In this document: positions 5,950-13,119 of the stretch, one piece after another | Layout of the letters: each line of letters opens with the position of its first letter | Position numbering within the stretch: the first letter of the stretch is position 1 | Assembly (NCBI GenBank): GCA_004294465.1 | Contig: REAV01000172.1 | Span: 1-13,119, forward strand | Reading direction: 5' to 3' | Length of the DNA: 13,119 nt | From: Sphingobacteriia bacterium | GTDB lineage: Bacteria > Bacteroidota > Bacteroidia > Chitinophagales > Chitinophagaceae | The notes under the pieces: model-generated | Seen by the model: the letters and a program-made list of their open reading frames with translations, nothing else | Database searches by the model: none | What the model was told of the DNA's origin: nothing | Made by a program: the position numbers and the translations under genes

Positions 5950-8673
5950 ATGACGATCATTAAACCATACTTACGTCTTGCAGGATTAGAACCATTAGTG
6001 GTTCGTCCAGAAACCAATTTCATTAATGTTGGAGAAAGAACCAATGTTACCGGATCAAAAAAATTCGCAAGACTTATAAAGGAAAATAAATACGAAGAAG
6101 CATTATCAGTTGCACGTCAGCAAGTAGAAAGCGGTGCGCAGGTATTGGATGTAAACATGGATGATGCATTGCTGGAAGGCGTTAGCGCAATGACTACTTT
6201 TCTGAATCTCTTACAAAGTGAACCAGATATTGCACGCATTCCTATTATGATTGATAGCTCTAAATTTGAGATCATTGAAGCAGGATTAAAATGTGTGCAA
6301 GGAAAATGTATTGTGAATTCTATTTCAATGAAAGAGGGCGAAGCCAAATTCATTGAACAGGCACATATCTGTAGGGCTTATGGAGCAGCCGTTATTGTAA
6401 TGGCTTTTGATGAAGTAGGTCAGGCAGATACCAAGGCAAGAAAAGTAGAGATCTGTCATCGTGCATACAAAATTTTAGAAGAGCAAGTCGGCTTTGATCC
6501 GCAGGATATTATTTTCGATCCGAATATTTTTGCGGTTGCAACAGGTATTGAAGAACACAATAATTATGCAGTAGATTTTATAGAAGCTACCAGAGAAATT
6601 AAAAAATTAATGCCACTTACCAAAGTAAGTGGTGGGGTATCGAATGTGTCTTTTTCTTTTAGAGGAAATGACCATGTGCGTGAAGCCATTCATTCGGTGT
6701 TTTTATTTCATGCCATCAAAGCAGGCATGGATATGGGTATTGTGAATGCAGGTCAGTTGGTAGTGTATGATGAAATAGAACCTACTTTACGTCAATTATG
6801 CGAAGATGTATTGTTGAATAAAAACAATGATAATAACGAGGCCACCGAAAAATTAATTGTTCATGCTGAAACAGTAAAAGCAAAAGGCAAGGTAGAAGTA
6901 AAGGATGAAAAATGGCGCAATGAACCTGTTGAAAAAAGATTGGCGCATTCACTCATTAACGGCATTACAGAATACATTGATGCAGATACTGAAGAAGCGA
7001 GACAAAAATATCCTCGTCCTTTGGATGTAATTGAAGGGCCATTGATGGATGGAATGAATATAGTGGGCGATCTATTTGGTGCAGGTAAAATGTTTTTACC
7101 TCAGGTAGTAAAGAGTGCTCGTGTGATGAAGAAAAGCGTGGCCATTCTTACACCATACATCGAAAAAGAAAAAGAAGATAGAAAAAATGCCCATATTGCT
7201 GCAGGTACTACCAATGAAGAAACAGCAGGTGCTGCAAAAATTTTATTGGCTACTGTAAAAGGCGATGTGCATGATATTGGAAAAAATATTGTAGGCGTAG
7301 TATTGGGTTGTAATGGATATGATATTGTTGATCTAGGGGTGATGGTACCAGCAGATAAAATTTTAGAAGCAGCCCAAAGAGAGAACGTAGATATTATTGG
7401 ATTGAGTGGATTGATTACTCCATCACTCGATGAAATGGTTCATATAGCCAAAGAAATGAAGCGCCGTAATATGAAGCAGCCTTTATTGATTGGTGGTGCT
7501 ACTACTTCCAGAATGCATACCGCCGTTAAGATTGCTCCTGAATACGATTTGGGGGTTGTGCATGTATTGGATGCATCAAGAAGTGTTACAGTAGCAGGTT
7601 CATTATTGAACAAAGAATTAAAGCAACCTTTTTTAGGTGAGTTAACATCGGAATACACCAAATTGAAATTTGATTTCGATAATAAGAAAGTAGTCAAACA
7701 ATATTTGCCTTACCAGGAAGCATTGCAAAATAAAGTGTCGATCAATTGGGATAATTATCAACCTGTTGCTCCTAGTTTTACCGGAGTGAAAGTTTTAGAC
7801 AATTATGATTTGAATGAATTAAGAACATTCATTGATTGGAAGCCATTCTTCATTACCTGGGAAATGCATGGAAATTTTCCGGAGATCTTAACCGATAATG
7901 TAGTTGGAGCAGAAGCCACTAAATTGTACAACGATGCCAATGCATTATTAGATAAAATTGTTTCAGAAAAATGGTTAACAGCTAAAGGAGTAATAGGATT
8001 CTGGGAAGCAACTGCTGAAAATGATTCTGTTACAGTACAATCTGAAAAGGGTACTGTACAATTAGAGTTCCATCGCCAGCAAATTAAAAAAGCAGCAGGT
8101 CAGCCGAATTTATCTTTAGCAGATTTTATCAGACCAATAGGTGCGAGCGGATCTTCTGCTACGGTCAAAGATTATATGGGTGCATTCGCTGTAAGCATTC
8201 ATGGAATAGAACCTCATTTAGAAAGATTTGAAGCGGCGCATGATGATTATAATAAAATCATGTTACAAGCACTAGCAGATAGATTTGCAGAAGCATTTGC
8301 AGAAGTATTGCATTTGCGCACCAGAAAAGAATTCTGGGGCTATGATGCCAATGAGCAATTAAGCCCAGAAGAATTAATCAAAGAACAATACACGGGCATT
8401 CGTCCAGCACCAGGCTATCCTGCTTGCCCCGATCATACAGAGAAATACAAATTATTTGATTTGTTAAGTGCCCAAGACAATGCAGGCATTAGCTTAACTG
8501 AAAGCTTGGCCATGTATCCAGCATCATCTGTTTGTGGTTGGTATTTTTCTCATCCACAATCTCAGTATTTTGGAATCGGGAAAATTCAGCGTGATCAATT
8601 AGAAGATTATGCTAGAAGAAAAAGCATGGATATTCTAACAGCAGAGAGATGGTTAAGCCCTATTTTAGAATAA
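5950..8673 (+). CDS. metH: Methionine synthase, pterin/cobalamin/reactivation chain (split MetH, C-terminal part)
   Basis: This 907-aa chain carries the other MetH modules. The methyltetrahydrofolate (pterin-binding) domain begins with [18 protein letters not shown] (about 26-43) and includes [28 protein letters not shown]. The helical cap follows. The cobalamin-binding Rossmann domain has [12 protein letters not shown] (438-449), where His441 is the lower axial cobalt ligand, then [13 protein letters not shown] and LLIGGATTS. The C-terminal S-adenosylmethionine-dependent reactivation domain spans about residues 600-907, with [36 protein letters not shown], the SAM-binding [15 protein letters not shown] (818-832) and [19 protein letters not shown]. 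All modules look intact, so together with the upstream 339-aa chain a complete enzyme is encoded, needing B12 and flavodoxin-type reductant. A secreted barrel gene, not metF, follows after 17 nt. Confidence 0.96.
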   Translation: MTIIKPYLRLAGLEPLVVRPETNFINVGERTNVTGSKKFARLIKENKYEEALSVARQQVESGAQVLDVNMDDALLEGVSAMTTFLNLLQSEPDIARIPIMIDSSKFEIIEAGLKCVQGKCIVNSISMKEGEAKFIEQAHICRAYGAAVIVMAFDEVGQADTKARKVEICHRAYKILEEQVGFDPQDIIFDPNIFAVATGIEEHNNYAVDFIEATREIKKLMPLTKVSGGVSNVSFSFRGNDHVREAIHSVFLFHAIKAGMDMGIVNAGQLVVYDEIEPTLRQLCEDVLLNKNNDNNEATEKLIVHAETVKAKGKVEVKDEKWRNEPVEKRLAHSLINGITEYIDADTEEARQKYPRPLDVIEGPLMDGMNIVGDLFGAGKMFLPQVVKSARVMKKSVAILTPYIEKEKEDRKNAHIAAGTTNEETAGAAKILLATVKGDVHDIGKNIVGVVLGCNGYDIVDLGVMVPADKILEAAQRENVDIIGLSGLITPSLDEMVHIAKEMKRRNMKQPLLIGGATTSRMHTAVKIAPEYDLGVVHVLDASRSVTVAGSLLNKELKQPFLGELTSEYTKLKFDFDNKKVVKQYLPYQEALQNKVSINWDNYQPVAPSFTGVKVLDNYDLNELRTFIDWKPFFITWEMHGNFPEILTDNVVGAEATKLYNDANALLDKIVSEKWLTAKGVIGFWEATAENDSVTVQSEKGTVQLEFHRQQIKKAAGQPNLSLADFIRPIGASGSSATVKDYMGAFAVSIHGIEPHLERFEAAHDDYNKIMLQALADRFAEAFAEVLHLRTRKEFWGYDANEQLSPEELIKEQYTGIRPAPGYPACPDHTEKYKLFDLLSAQDNAGISLTESLAMYPASSVCGWYFSHPQSQYFGIGKIQRDQLEDYARRKSMDILTAERWLSPILE

Positions 8674-8690
8674 TTGACGAAATTTGTAAG

Positions 8691-9500
8691 ATGAGAAGTT
8701 TATTTATAGTTGTGTTCTGTTCATTATTATTTTCAACAAACACAAAGGCTCAAGACAAAACAGCTAAGAAAGAAAGAAAAGGAGAATTTTATTTTTCTTG
8801 GGGTTATAATAAAGAATGGTATACCAATTCGAATGTTCGAGTAAATCAACCATCCCTCAATAATAACTACACTTTAAAGAATGTTACTTCGCACGATAAT
8901 GTGGGTTGGGATCAGGGCATTTTTAATGTACCCCTAAGTATTCCACAATACAATTACCGCATTGGTTATTTTTTTAACAAGAAAAAAGGATTGGCTTTCG
9001 AAATTAATTTCGATCATACCAAACATATTTTAACCGATGGTCAAACAGCTCGTTTAGTGGGCACATTGGGTGGAAGAAATGTAGACACCAGTATTTTGTT
9101 TGCTAAAACCAATGGCTTTAATTATTATTTAAACAATGGCGCCAATTTTTTGCTCTTCAATATTGTGAAGCGTTGGACTTGGTATGAAAGCAAGAGCGAA
9201 AAATTTAAATTAGACTTTTTAGGAAAAGCTGGGATTGGCCCAGTGATTCCACATGTGGAGAATACTTTTTTTGGCAAAGCCAATCAAGATGGATTTCAAT
9301 TAGGTGGTTGGAATATTGGAACAGAAGGCGCTTTGAAAGCAACATTCTATAAAAAAGTGTTCCTGGAATTTTCTCAAAAACTCGACTACGCCCGATACAG
9401 TGGTTTAAAAGTATACGAAGGAACCGCCAAAGAAGCATTCTTATCGTATCAACTTATTTTAAGTTTGGGCTATACTATTCCGATGGGGAAGAGAGAGTAG
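8691..9500 (+). CDS. Outer-membrane beta-barrel-like protein, function unknown
   Basis: The 269-aa product starts with a signal peptide (MRSLFIVVFCSLLFSTNTKAQ), then a short basic linker (DKTAKKERK) and a mature part made of alternating polar/aromatic strands: GEFYFSWGYNKEWYTNSNV, PQYNYRIGYFFNKKKGLAFEINFDHTKHIL, GFNYYLNNGANFLLFNIVKRWTW, FKLDFLGKAGIGPVIPH, and a last strand FLSYQLILSLGYTIPMG. This pattern is that of an outer-membrane barrel of the kind Bacteroidota encode in large numbers; I do not recognise a named family or a substrate. ATG 8691 is chosen because it begins the signal peptide; an in-frame ATG at 8649 lies inside metH. It follows metH by 17 nt and could be co-transcribed, although ATTTG just before the ATG hints at its own start. 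It converges with the oxidoreductase gene, the stops only 4 nt apart. Confidence 0.75.
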   Translation: MRSLFIVVFCSLLFSTNTKAQDKTAKKERKGEFYFSWGYNKEWYTNSNVRVNQPSLNNNYTLKNVTSHDNVGWDQGIFNVPLSIPQYNYRIGYFFNKKKGLAFEINFDHTKHILTDGQTARLVGTLGGRNVDTSILFAKTNGFNYYLNNGANFLLFNIVKRWTWYESKSEKFKLDFLGKAGIGPVIPHVENTFFGKANQDGFQLGGWNIGTEGALKATFYKKVFLEFSQKLDYARYSGLKVYEGTAKEAFLSYQLILSLGYTIPMGKRE

Positions 9501-9504
9501 TTAT

Positions 9505-10845
9505 TTAATTTTGGTCAATCAACTTCATCAAAAGTCCTTGCAACCCTTTGGAATTAGGGGGCAGCGCATTCAGGTTAACTATTTTGAATGCTTTGTCAAT
9601 CAAAATCATTCTTGGTATAGAAACAATATGATAATCCTGAAGATTATTTCTATCCACTATATACTCGTATTTATAAATATTTTTTTTCTTTAGATAAGCC
9701 ATCCATTGATCTTTGTCATCGTCAATTGAAATGGAGAGAACCACTAGATCTTTATTATCCTTGAATAAATGTATCATACTATCTAAATAAGGCCTGTTTT
9801 GTATACATGGCCCACACCAAGTAGCCCAAAAATCAAGATAAATAACTTTATTCTTAAAAGCTGAAAGAGAAACTTTATTGCCAGTAAAATCTGTTAAAAT
9901 AAAATCTTTTGCTTTATCCCCCACATTGATCTTTGTAAGCTCATCGATCGTTTTAATTAAAGCGTTTTTATAGGTGATTGTTTTTACTTGAATAGCCTCT
10001 TTTTTAAGTGCATTTATCTCATTTTTATTTTCTAATGAAAGGGCTTTGTCTTTAATCTCATTACATTTTATCCAATCCTGAATTTTTTTTTTTTTTTTAG
10101 TTCCATTAGGTTGATACTTAATTAGTATACCCAAAATATTTCGATACACAACCAACTGCAAATTTTCTGCTTGCAAAAAATTAATAGAATACTTTTTAAT
10201 TAATGGAACAGTTAAAGAATCAATTTGCTTTTTATAATAGGGTAAACTATCTTTTCTGATTTTCTTGACATAAGTGTAATAAAAAGATATATTTGACAAA
10301 CTATTAATTAAATCTGCATTACATCTAGCTAATTCAAGACGAAAGAATTTACTATCTACTTCCTCTTTAATAGCTAAAAGCTCTTTATTTCGATTATTAT
10401 ACTGTTTTAATACATATTCAATTGTTGATGGAATAGTTGACTGAATTCCATCTTCAGCTTCGAGGTAAGAACCTTGTTTTGGATATGGAGTATTTTTTAG
10501 ATAGGTGTTTTCAATAGAGTGTGTGCCATCAAATAATGCTTTTTGTGGATTGAGATAATCTATTGTTAGCCTAATTTGATCACTGGGTGATAAATAAAGG
10601 ATGTTTCTTCCAATTCGAAAATAATTAGCCTGGCTTAATGGAAAACTAATTTTAAATGAGGAATTACTATCAGTAACTATTTTTCTTTGCCCATCTTCAA
10701 TATTTATACCTTCAAAATCAGATTTATCTTCAACTAATACAGCATTATTAAAGTTATATAGATAACCGTTTAAATGAACAGAACTCTTTTTTTGTCCATA
10801 AATAACATTTGAAATAAATAATAAAAAGAAGAAAAGTTTTTTCAT
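9505..10845 (-). CDS. Secreted TlpA-like thioredoxin-fold oxidoreductase
   Basis: This 446-aa protein has a signal peptide (MKKLFFFLLFISNVIYGQ) and a C-terminal thioredoxin domain of the TlpA/ResA/AhpC-TSA type from about residue 308: GDKAKDFILTDFTGNKVSLSAF, then YLDFWATWCGPCIQNRPY with the redox pair Cys344/Cys347, LSISIDDD, and the cis-proline in VSIPRMILID (Pro411). The first ~300 residues are a helical/strand region typical of the N-terminal parts of large Bacteroidota TlpA proteins and are not assigned. It should work in the periplasm or outer envelope as a thiol-disulfide enzyme. It lies directly downstream of the six-cysteine double-glycine peptide, suggesting a role in oxidising or isomerising that peptide, though generic redox work is possible. 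A run of 16 A residues in the coding strand encodes Lys250-254. The gene looks more AT-rich (sampled lines about 30-32% GC) than metH. Confidence 0.88.
   Translation of the reverse strand: MKKLFFFLLFISNVIYGQKKSSVHLNGYLYNFNNAVLVEDKSDFEGINIEDGQRKIVTDSNSSFKISFPLSQANYFRIGRNILYLSPSDQIRLTIDYLNPQKALFDGTHSIENTYLKNTPYPKQGSYLEAEDGIQSTIPSTIEYVLKQYNNRNKELLAIKEEVDSKFFRLELARCNADLINSLSNISFYYTYVKKIRKDSLPYYKKQIDSLTVPLIKKYSINFLQAENLQLVVYRNILGILIKYQPNGTKKKKKIQDWIKCNEIKDKALSLENKNEINALKKEAIQVKTITYKNALIKTIDELTKINVGDKAKDFILTDFTGNKVSLSAFKNKVIYLDFWATWCGPCIQNRPYLDSMIHLFKDNKDLVVLSISIDDDKDQWMAYLKKKNIYKYEYIVDRNNLQDYHIVSIPRMILIDKAFKIVNLNALPPNSKGLQGLLMKLIDQN
10083..10098 (-). repeat. 16-nt homopolymer inside the oxidoreductase gene
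   Basis: Sixteen consecutive T on the plus strand (A in the coding strand) encode Lys250-Lys254 and the first base of Ile255. A one-base gain or loss would shift the frame before the CGPC active site (344-347), switching the thioredoxin domain off. Such tracts are prone to replication slippage and also to sequencing error. Confidence 0.9.
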
Positions 10846-10854
10846 AATAATTTT

Positions 10855-10892
10855 TAAAAAATTGGTTAGCTAATTAAAATAGCTAACCAATT
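10855..10892 (-). terminator. Intrinsic terminator/attenuator between peptide gene and oxidoreductase gene
   Basis: A perfect 13-bp stem, AATTGGTTAGCTA (10860-10872) with TAGCTAACCAATT (10880-10892), encloses a 7-nt loop. Read in the minus direction it is followed by a run of about six T, the form of a Rho-independent terminator. It begins 7 nt after the peptide stop codon and ends about 10 nt before the oxidoreductase ATG. With no other room for a promoter between them, partial read-through would make much more peptide mRNA than oxidoreductase mRNA. Confidence 0.75.
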
Positions 10893-10899
10893 GATGATT

Positions 10900-11106
10900 C
10901 TAAAATCTAAAACAAGCCTTTATTGTTTTTGAGGTATCAGTTCCACATACACCTGTTCCACAATATCTATCTACAGGACAATCTGCATGAGATGAACAAC
11001 TATCGTTACATGGATCAATTTCATCAGTTTTACCTTCTCCACCAATTAATTTTTTCTGAGCATTTCTACTCAAAACAACTCCAAGTTTTTCAAATTTCTG
11101 TTTCAT
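10900..11106 (-). CDS. Double-glycine leader peptide with six-cysteine core (bacteriocin-like, undescribed)
   Basis: This 68-aa product splits into a 23-residue leader MKQKFEKLGVVLSRNAQKKL then IGG, and a 45-residue core. The leader has the Bacteroidota double-glycine pattern (LSxxxxKKLxGG) cut by C39 peptidase domains of ABC exporters. The core begins EGKTDEIDP and has six cysteines spaced C-x3-C-x5-C-x5-C-x4-C-x10-C, ending KACFRF, enough for three disulfides. The central SSHADCPVDRYCGTGVCG resembles small cysteine-knot-like or WAP/EB-type repeats in pattern only. It has no long hydrophobic stretch, unlike pore-forming class II bacteriocins. Upstream are an HlyD adaptor and a peptidase-type ABC exporter; downstream is a thioredoxin-like enzyme. 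It has its own promoter and a structured leader RNA. Function could be antibacterial, signalling or protease inhibition; I cannot choose among them. Confidence 0.8.
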   Translation of the reverse strand: MKQKFEKLGVVLSRNAQKKLIGGEGKTDEIDPCNDSCSSHADCPVDRYCGTGVCGTDTSKTIKACFRF

Positions 11107-11162
11107 AATAATAGTTTAAGCCATCCATTTATCATGTATGGCGGTTAATAATAATTGATCCT

Positions 11163-11275
11163 ACAGCTTTAAGCATCAGCAGGTTTTTGGCTCGCCCAAC
11201 CACTTAATCGTCACCAAGTGTAGAACCGTTAGACTTTTCTTTTGGGTTCTATGCAAAAGAATTCATTAAAGCTGT
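11163..11275 (-). ncRNA. Multi-hairpin leader RNA upstream of the double-glycine peptide gene
   Basis: On the minus strand a perfect 10-bp closing stem, ACAGCTTTAA (11266-11275) with TTAAAGCTGT (11163-11172), encloses three consecutive hairpins. They are TAGAACC/GGTTCTA (11245-11251 with 11221-11227), CACTT/AAGTG (11216-11220 with 11201-11205, 10-nt loop) and TTGG/CCAA (11196-11199 with 11187-11190, loop GCGAG). The first and second hairpins abut directly, and a single nucleotide separates the second from the third. TTCTTTTG with CAAAAGAA (11254-11261 with 11237-11244) can form instead of the first. A further hairpin GCCAT/ATGGC (11138-11142 with 11120-11124) lies between this element and the ATG at 11106. 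The layout is that of a four-way-junction cis-regulatory RNA about 57 nt upstream of the gene. I cannot place it in any known class. Confidence 0.45.
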
Positions 11276-11285
11276 TAAGTATAAA

Positions 11286-11316
11286 GAAATATACAAAATT
11301 TGCAAGGGGGTACAAA
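11286..11316 (-). promoter_or_regulatory. Promoter of the peptide gene
   Basis: On the minus strand, TTTG (11313-11316), exactly 19 nt, then TATATTTC (11286-11293) matches the Bacteroidota TTTG-N19-TAnnTTTG promoter with one mismatch. Initiation near 11279 would put the whole leader RNA (11163-11275) at the start of the transcript and give an untranslated leader of about 170 nt. The promoter sits just after the HlyD stop codon, so the peptide gene can be expressed independently of the exporter. Confidence 0.6.
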
Positions 11317-11326
11317 TGTCCCTTTT

Positions 11327-12682
11327 TTATCTCTTCCATAATCCTCTCCATTGATATAGTAGCCGATCGGCAAGTGAAGCATTTTCAGTAATGATTTCAG
11401 CTATGCCAGATAAATTGTTGCTAAATAAAATTTGTTTTTTATAATTTGTAACTAACCCATTTGGTAATACAACCTTAATTAAGAAGGCTGTATCTCTATA
11501 GGGCACAGCAGGTATGTTAGTGATGATTCCATCGAGTACGCCAAACTCATTGCGCTGATAACTGTTGAGTGCAATATGTACTTGCTGCCCTTTACTGATT
11601 TTTCCAAAGTTTTGTTGCGATGCCAATACCTCTGCAAAATAACTGGGCTGCGACGGAATGATGTAAAATAGTTCCTGACCTGCTTTGATCCAACTATTGG
11701 TTTGATAATAACTCGCCATTTGTATCTTACCTGTTTCCGCAGCGATGATCATATATCGGTTCTTCCATTCTGTGATGGCCGTTTTTGCATTGAATAGTGC
11801 TGTAATAAAATTCTGCTGTATATCATTAGCAGTTTTAGCAATCTCAATTAATTCTTTATGTTTAGAGATTGCACTATTGTTTTGATTGATAGTACCTGCG
11901 TCTACTTGCACTAATTGCTGTTGTTTGGCAATAACGGCAGATTTGTCTTTGTTTAGTTCAAGCGGGGCTATTACTTTTTCTTTTACCAATCCTTCGTTGA
12001 TGGTAAGTAAATGCTGCTGCATCTGTAAATCTTGTTCTATGAGTTGCTTTTGCGTTTGAGCATTTTGATTGAGTGCTTGAATGGTGTTTAATTCCTTTGC
12101 TATGGTTTGCTTCTTTTGTTCAAAATACCCTTTGGGTGTAGACCACCCTAATTGATAGACCTGTTGAGTCAGCTCTTGATAATTTTTTTGTATATCACCT
12201 AAAATATTGAGTGCTGGTAGTGTTTGTGCATTGCTCCACCATGCATTAGTTGAAGAGTTATTGGAAGTTTTTAGATTCTTCAACTGTGCTTCTATCCATT
12301 TGTCTAAAAGCAAAACTTGTTCGTAATCTGCACTGCTCTGTATAATTCCTAGTAGCGCTCCTTCTTGTACTTGATCGTTATCTTTCACAAACAATGCTAC
12401 CAGTTTGCCTTCTGATTTACTCATTACCTGTTTGGGTAAATTATTACCCACTATTCTTACAGGGGCTTTGATGATATCAGGGTATTGAATAAAAAAGCTT
12501 CCTGTAAACAATAATGCAATGATGATGAAGAATAATGCAATACCATTTCGTACCATCCATGCAGGCCTGGTGCTGATGATCTCTCTTACCTCACTACTGT
12601 AAATCCGATCTGCCTCATCCAATCTTTCTACATTGGCTGCTTGTAGCATATCATCTAAACTATATGTTTGATCTGTTGGCAT
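11327..12682 (-). CDS. HlyD-family adaptor protein of a peptide exporter
   Basis: The 451-aa protein is a membrane-fusion (HlyD-type) adaptor that links an inner-membrane ABC exporter to an outer-membrane channel in type I-like secretion. A ~43-residue cytoplasmic N-terminus (SLDDMLQAANVERLDEADRI) is followed by one transmembrane segment (about 44-66, VRNGIALFFIIIALLFTGSFF). Then comes the first half of the lipoyl-like domain (about 85-118, KSEGKLVALFVKDNDQVQEGALLGIIQ), a long Gln/Asn-rich coiled coil (about 125-300), and the returning lipoyl half and beta-barrel (GKIQMASYYQTNSWIKAGQELFYIIPSQ, ISKGQQVHIALNSY). This topology matches HlyD partners of bacteriocin exporters. It starts 20 nt after the ABC gene stop, clearly one operon. 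A long coiled coil is as expected for reaching a TolC-type partner, which is not in the window. Confidence 0.92.
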   Translation of the reverse strand: MPTDQTYSLDDMLQAANVERLDEADRIYSSEVREIISTRPAWMVRNGIALFFIIIALLFTGSFFIQYPDIIKAPVRIVGNNLPKQVMSKSEGKLVALFVKDNDQVQEGALLGIIQSSADYEQVLLLDKWIEAQLKNLKTSNNSSTNAWWSNAQTLPALNILGDIQKNYQELTQQVYQLGWSTPKGYFEQKKQTIAKELNTIQALNQNAQTQKQLIEQDLQMQQHLLTINEGLVKEKVIAPLELNKDKSAVIAKQQQLVQVDAGTINQNNSAISKHKELIEIAKTANDIQQNFITALFNAKTAITEWKNRYMIIAAETGKIQMASYYQTNSWIKAGQELFYIIPSQPSYFAEVLASQQNFGKISKGQQVHIALNSYQRNEFGVLDGIITNIPAVPYRDTAFLIKVVLPNGLVTNYKKQILFSNNLSGIAEIITENASLADRLLYQWRGLWKR

Positions 12683-12690
12683 ATCTTTTA

Positions 12691-12710
12691 TTAATCTCTT
12701 ATTTAATCTC
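12691..12710 (-). repeat. Short purine-rich direct repeat at the ABC/HlyD gene junction
   Basis: On the minus strand GAGATTAA occurs at 12703-12710 (spanning the ABC stop codon) and again at 12691-12698, 12 nt apart. Its composition and position right after a stop codon resemble the 21-nt repeat at 4140-4181. Confidence 0.5.
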
Positions 12711-13119
12711 CTAGTTCTAATTGATTTTTTACCAAGGTAAAATACTCTCCCTTCATCGCTGCCAACTCTGCATGGGTACCGCTTTCTACTATAGCTCCGT
12801 TGTGTAGCACCACAATTTGATTAGCATGTTTTACCGTACTTAATCTATGTGCTACAACTACCACTGTTTTGCCTTCAAAGAAAGTTTGTAGGTTTTTAAT
12901 GATGGTGCTTTCATTATTAGCATCCAGTGCATTGGTAGCTTCGTCCAGTAAAATCATATTGGGGTTCTTGTAAACCGCCCTTGCAATGAGTATTCGTTGC
13001 TTTTGGCCTGCACTCACTCCAGTACCTTCAGCACCTATCTTGGTATTATAACCTAGTGGCAAGCTTTCAATAAAAGGGGTTATATTGGCAATGCTTGCTG
13101 CATACCTTAATCTTTCTCT
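12703..13119 (-). CDS. ABC exporter ATPase domain, peptidase-containing type (5' part outside window)
   Basis: Only the last 138 residues are visible; the frame is open at the right edge. They are the C-terminal half of the nucleotide-binding domain: the ABC signature in the form VSAGQKQR (residues 35-42 of the fragment, standard LSGGQ altered to VSAGQ), Walker B MILLDEAT (55-62) with the catalytic Glu60, D-loop NALD, and the switch His91 in VAHRLST. The wording ILIARAVYKNPNMILLDEATNALDANNE is characteristic of Bacteroidota C39-peptidase ABC transporters that cut double-glycine leaders while exporting the peptide. The peptidase and membrane domains would lie beyond the edge, so that assignment rests on resemblance and on the HlyD and double-glycine peptide neighbours. 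The altered signature is common enough in this group not to imply inactivity. Confidence 0.88.
   Translation of the reverse strand, partial: RERLRYAASIANITPFIESLPLGYNTKIGAEGTGVSAGQKQRILIARAVYKNPNMILLDEATNALDANNESTIIKNLQTFFEGKTVVVVAHRLSTVKHANQIVVLHNGAIVESGTHAELAAMKGEYFTLVKNQLELGD

Noticed and set aside
4928..8673. Possible frameshift or broken metH because the enzyme is in two reading frames
   Set aside because: The break falls exactly between two domains, each chain has its own ATG and intact motifs, and split MetH is known in Bacteroidota.
9501..9504. Bidirectional terminator between the converging barrel and oxidoreductase genes
   Set aside because: The stop codons are 4 nt apart and no inverted repeat with T-run was visible around them.
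10923..11108. Plus-strand frame opposite the double-glycine peptide
   Set aside because: It is fully antisense to the peptide gene, has no recognisable motif, and the minus-strand frame shows a clear leader, GG site and cysteine pattern.
11163..11275. tRNA, SRP RNA, 6S or tmRNA for the multi-hairpin element
   Set aside because: No CCA/acceptor geometry, anticodon arm or T-loop, and none of the conserved SRP or tmRNA core sequences; the arm lengths do not match a tRNA.
11294..11326. Terminator after HlyD from AAGGG/CCCTT pairing
   Set aside because: The stem is only about 5 bp, has no T-run after it on the minus strand, and overlaps the better-supported promoter.

Overview
The window looks like a piece of a Bacteroidota genome, most likely Chitinophagaceae or a relative. 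The reasons are promoter-like TTTG-N19-TAnnTTTG elements, almost no Shine-Dalgarno sequences, AT-rich spacers, a two-gene methionine synthase, a serC/DUF1015 pair, a tRNA_anti-like OB-fold gene beside a YceI gene, and a double-glycine peptide next to an HlyD adaptor and an ABC exporter. The family-level placement is inference from protein character, not from a search.

Left part (minus strand, 1-3033): serC (phosphoserine aminotransferase), then a DUF1015 gene, then a TPR-repeat secreted protein. The TPR reading frame runs without a stop into the HIGH-motif region of arginyl-tRNA synthetase at the left edge of the window. This is either a real fusion or, more likely, an assembly or library chimera.

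Middle (plus strand, 3077-9500): recR, divergent from serC across about 43 bp with overlapping promoter elements; an OB-fold tRNA_anti-like membrane-anchored protein and a YceI-like secreted protein; then a consensus promoter, a ~150-nt leader with several strong and mutually exclusive hairpins, and a split cobalamin-dependent methionine synthase. Its 339-aa homocysteine methyltransferase chain and 907-aa pterin/B12/reactivation chain are 2 nt apart. An outer-membrane beta-barrel-like protein follows.

Right part (minus strand, 9505-13119): a peptide export locus. In transcription order it holds a peptidase-containing-type ABC transporter (only the ATPase end is visible), an HlyD adaptor, a separate promoter, a ~113-nt multi-hairpin leader RNA, a 68-aa double-glycine leader peptide with six cysteines in its core, a strong intrinsic-terminator-like hairpin, and a secreted thioredoxin-like (TlpA-type) oxidoreductase carrying a 16-nt homopolymer. 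The parts suggest synthesis, oxidative folding and secretion of a disulfide-rich peptide. With the structured leader RNA, this is the best candidate for something not yet described.

I saw no tRNA, rRNA, CRISPR array, insertion sequence or integrase, and no gene-free stretch longer than 300 bases; the longest are about 220 nt (11107-11326) and 186 nt (4742-4927), both described below.
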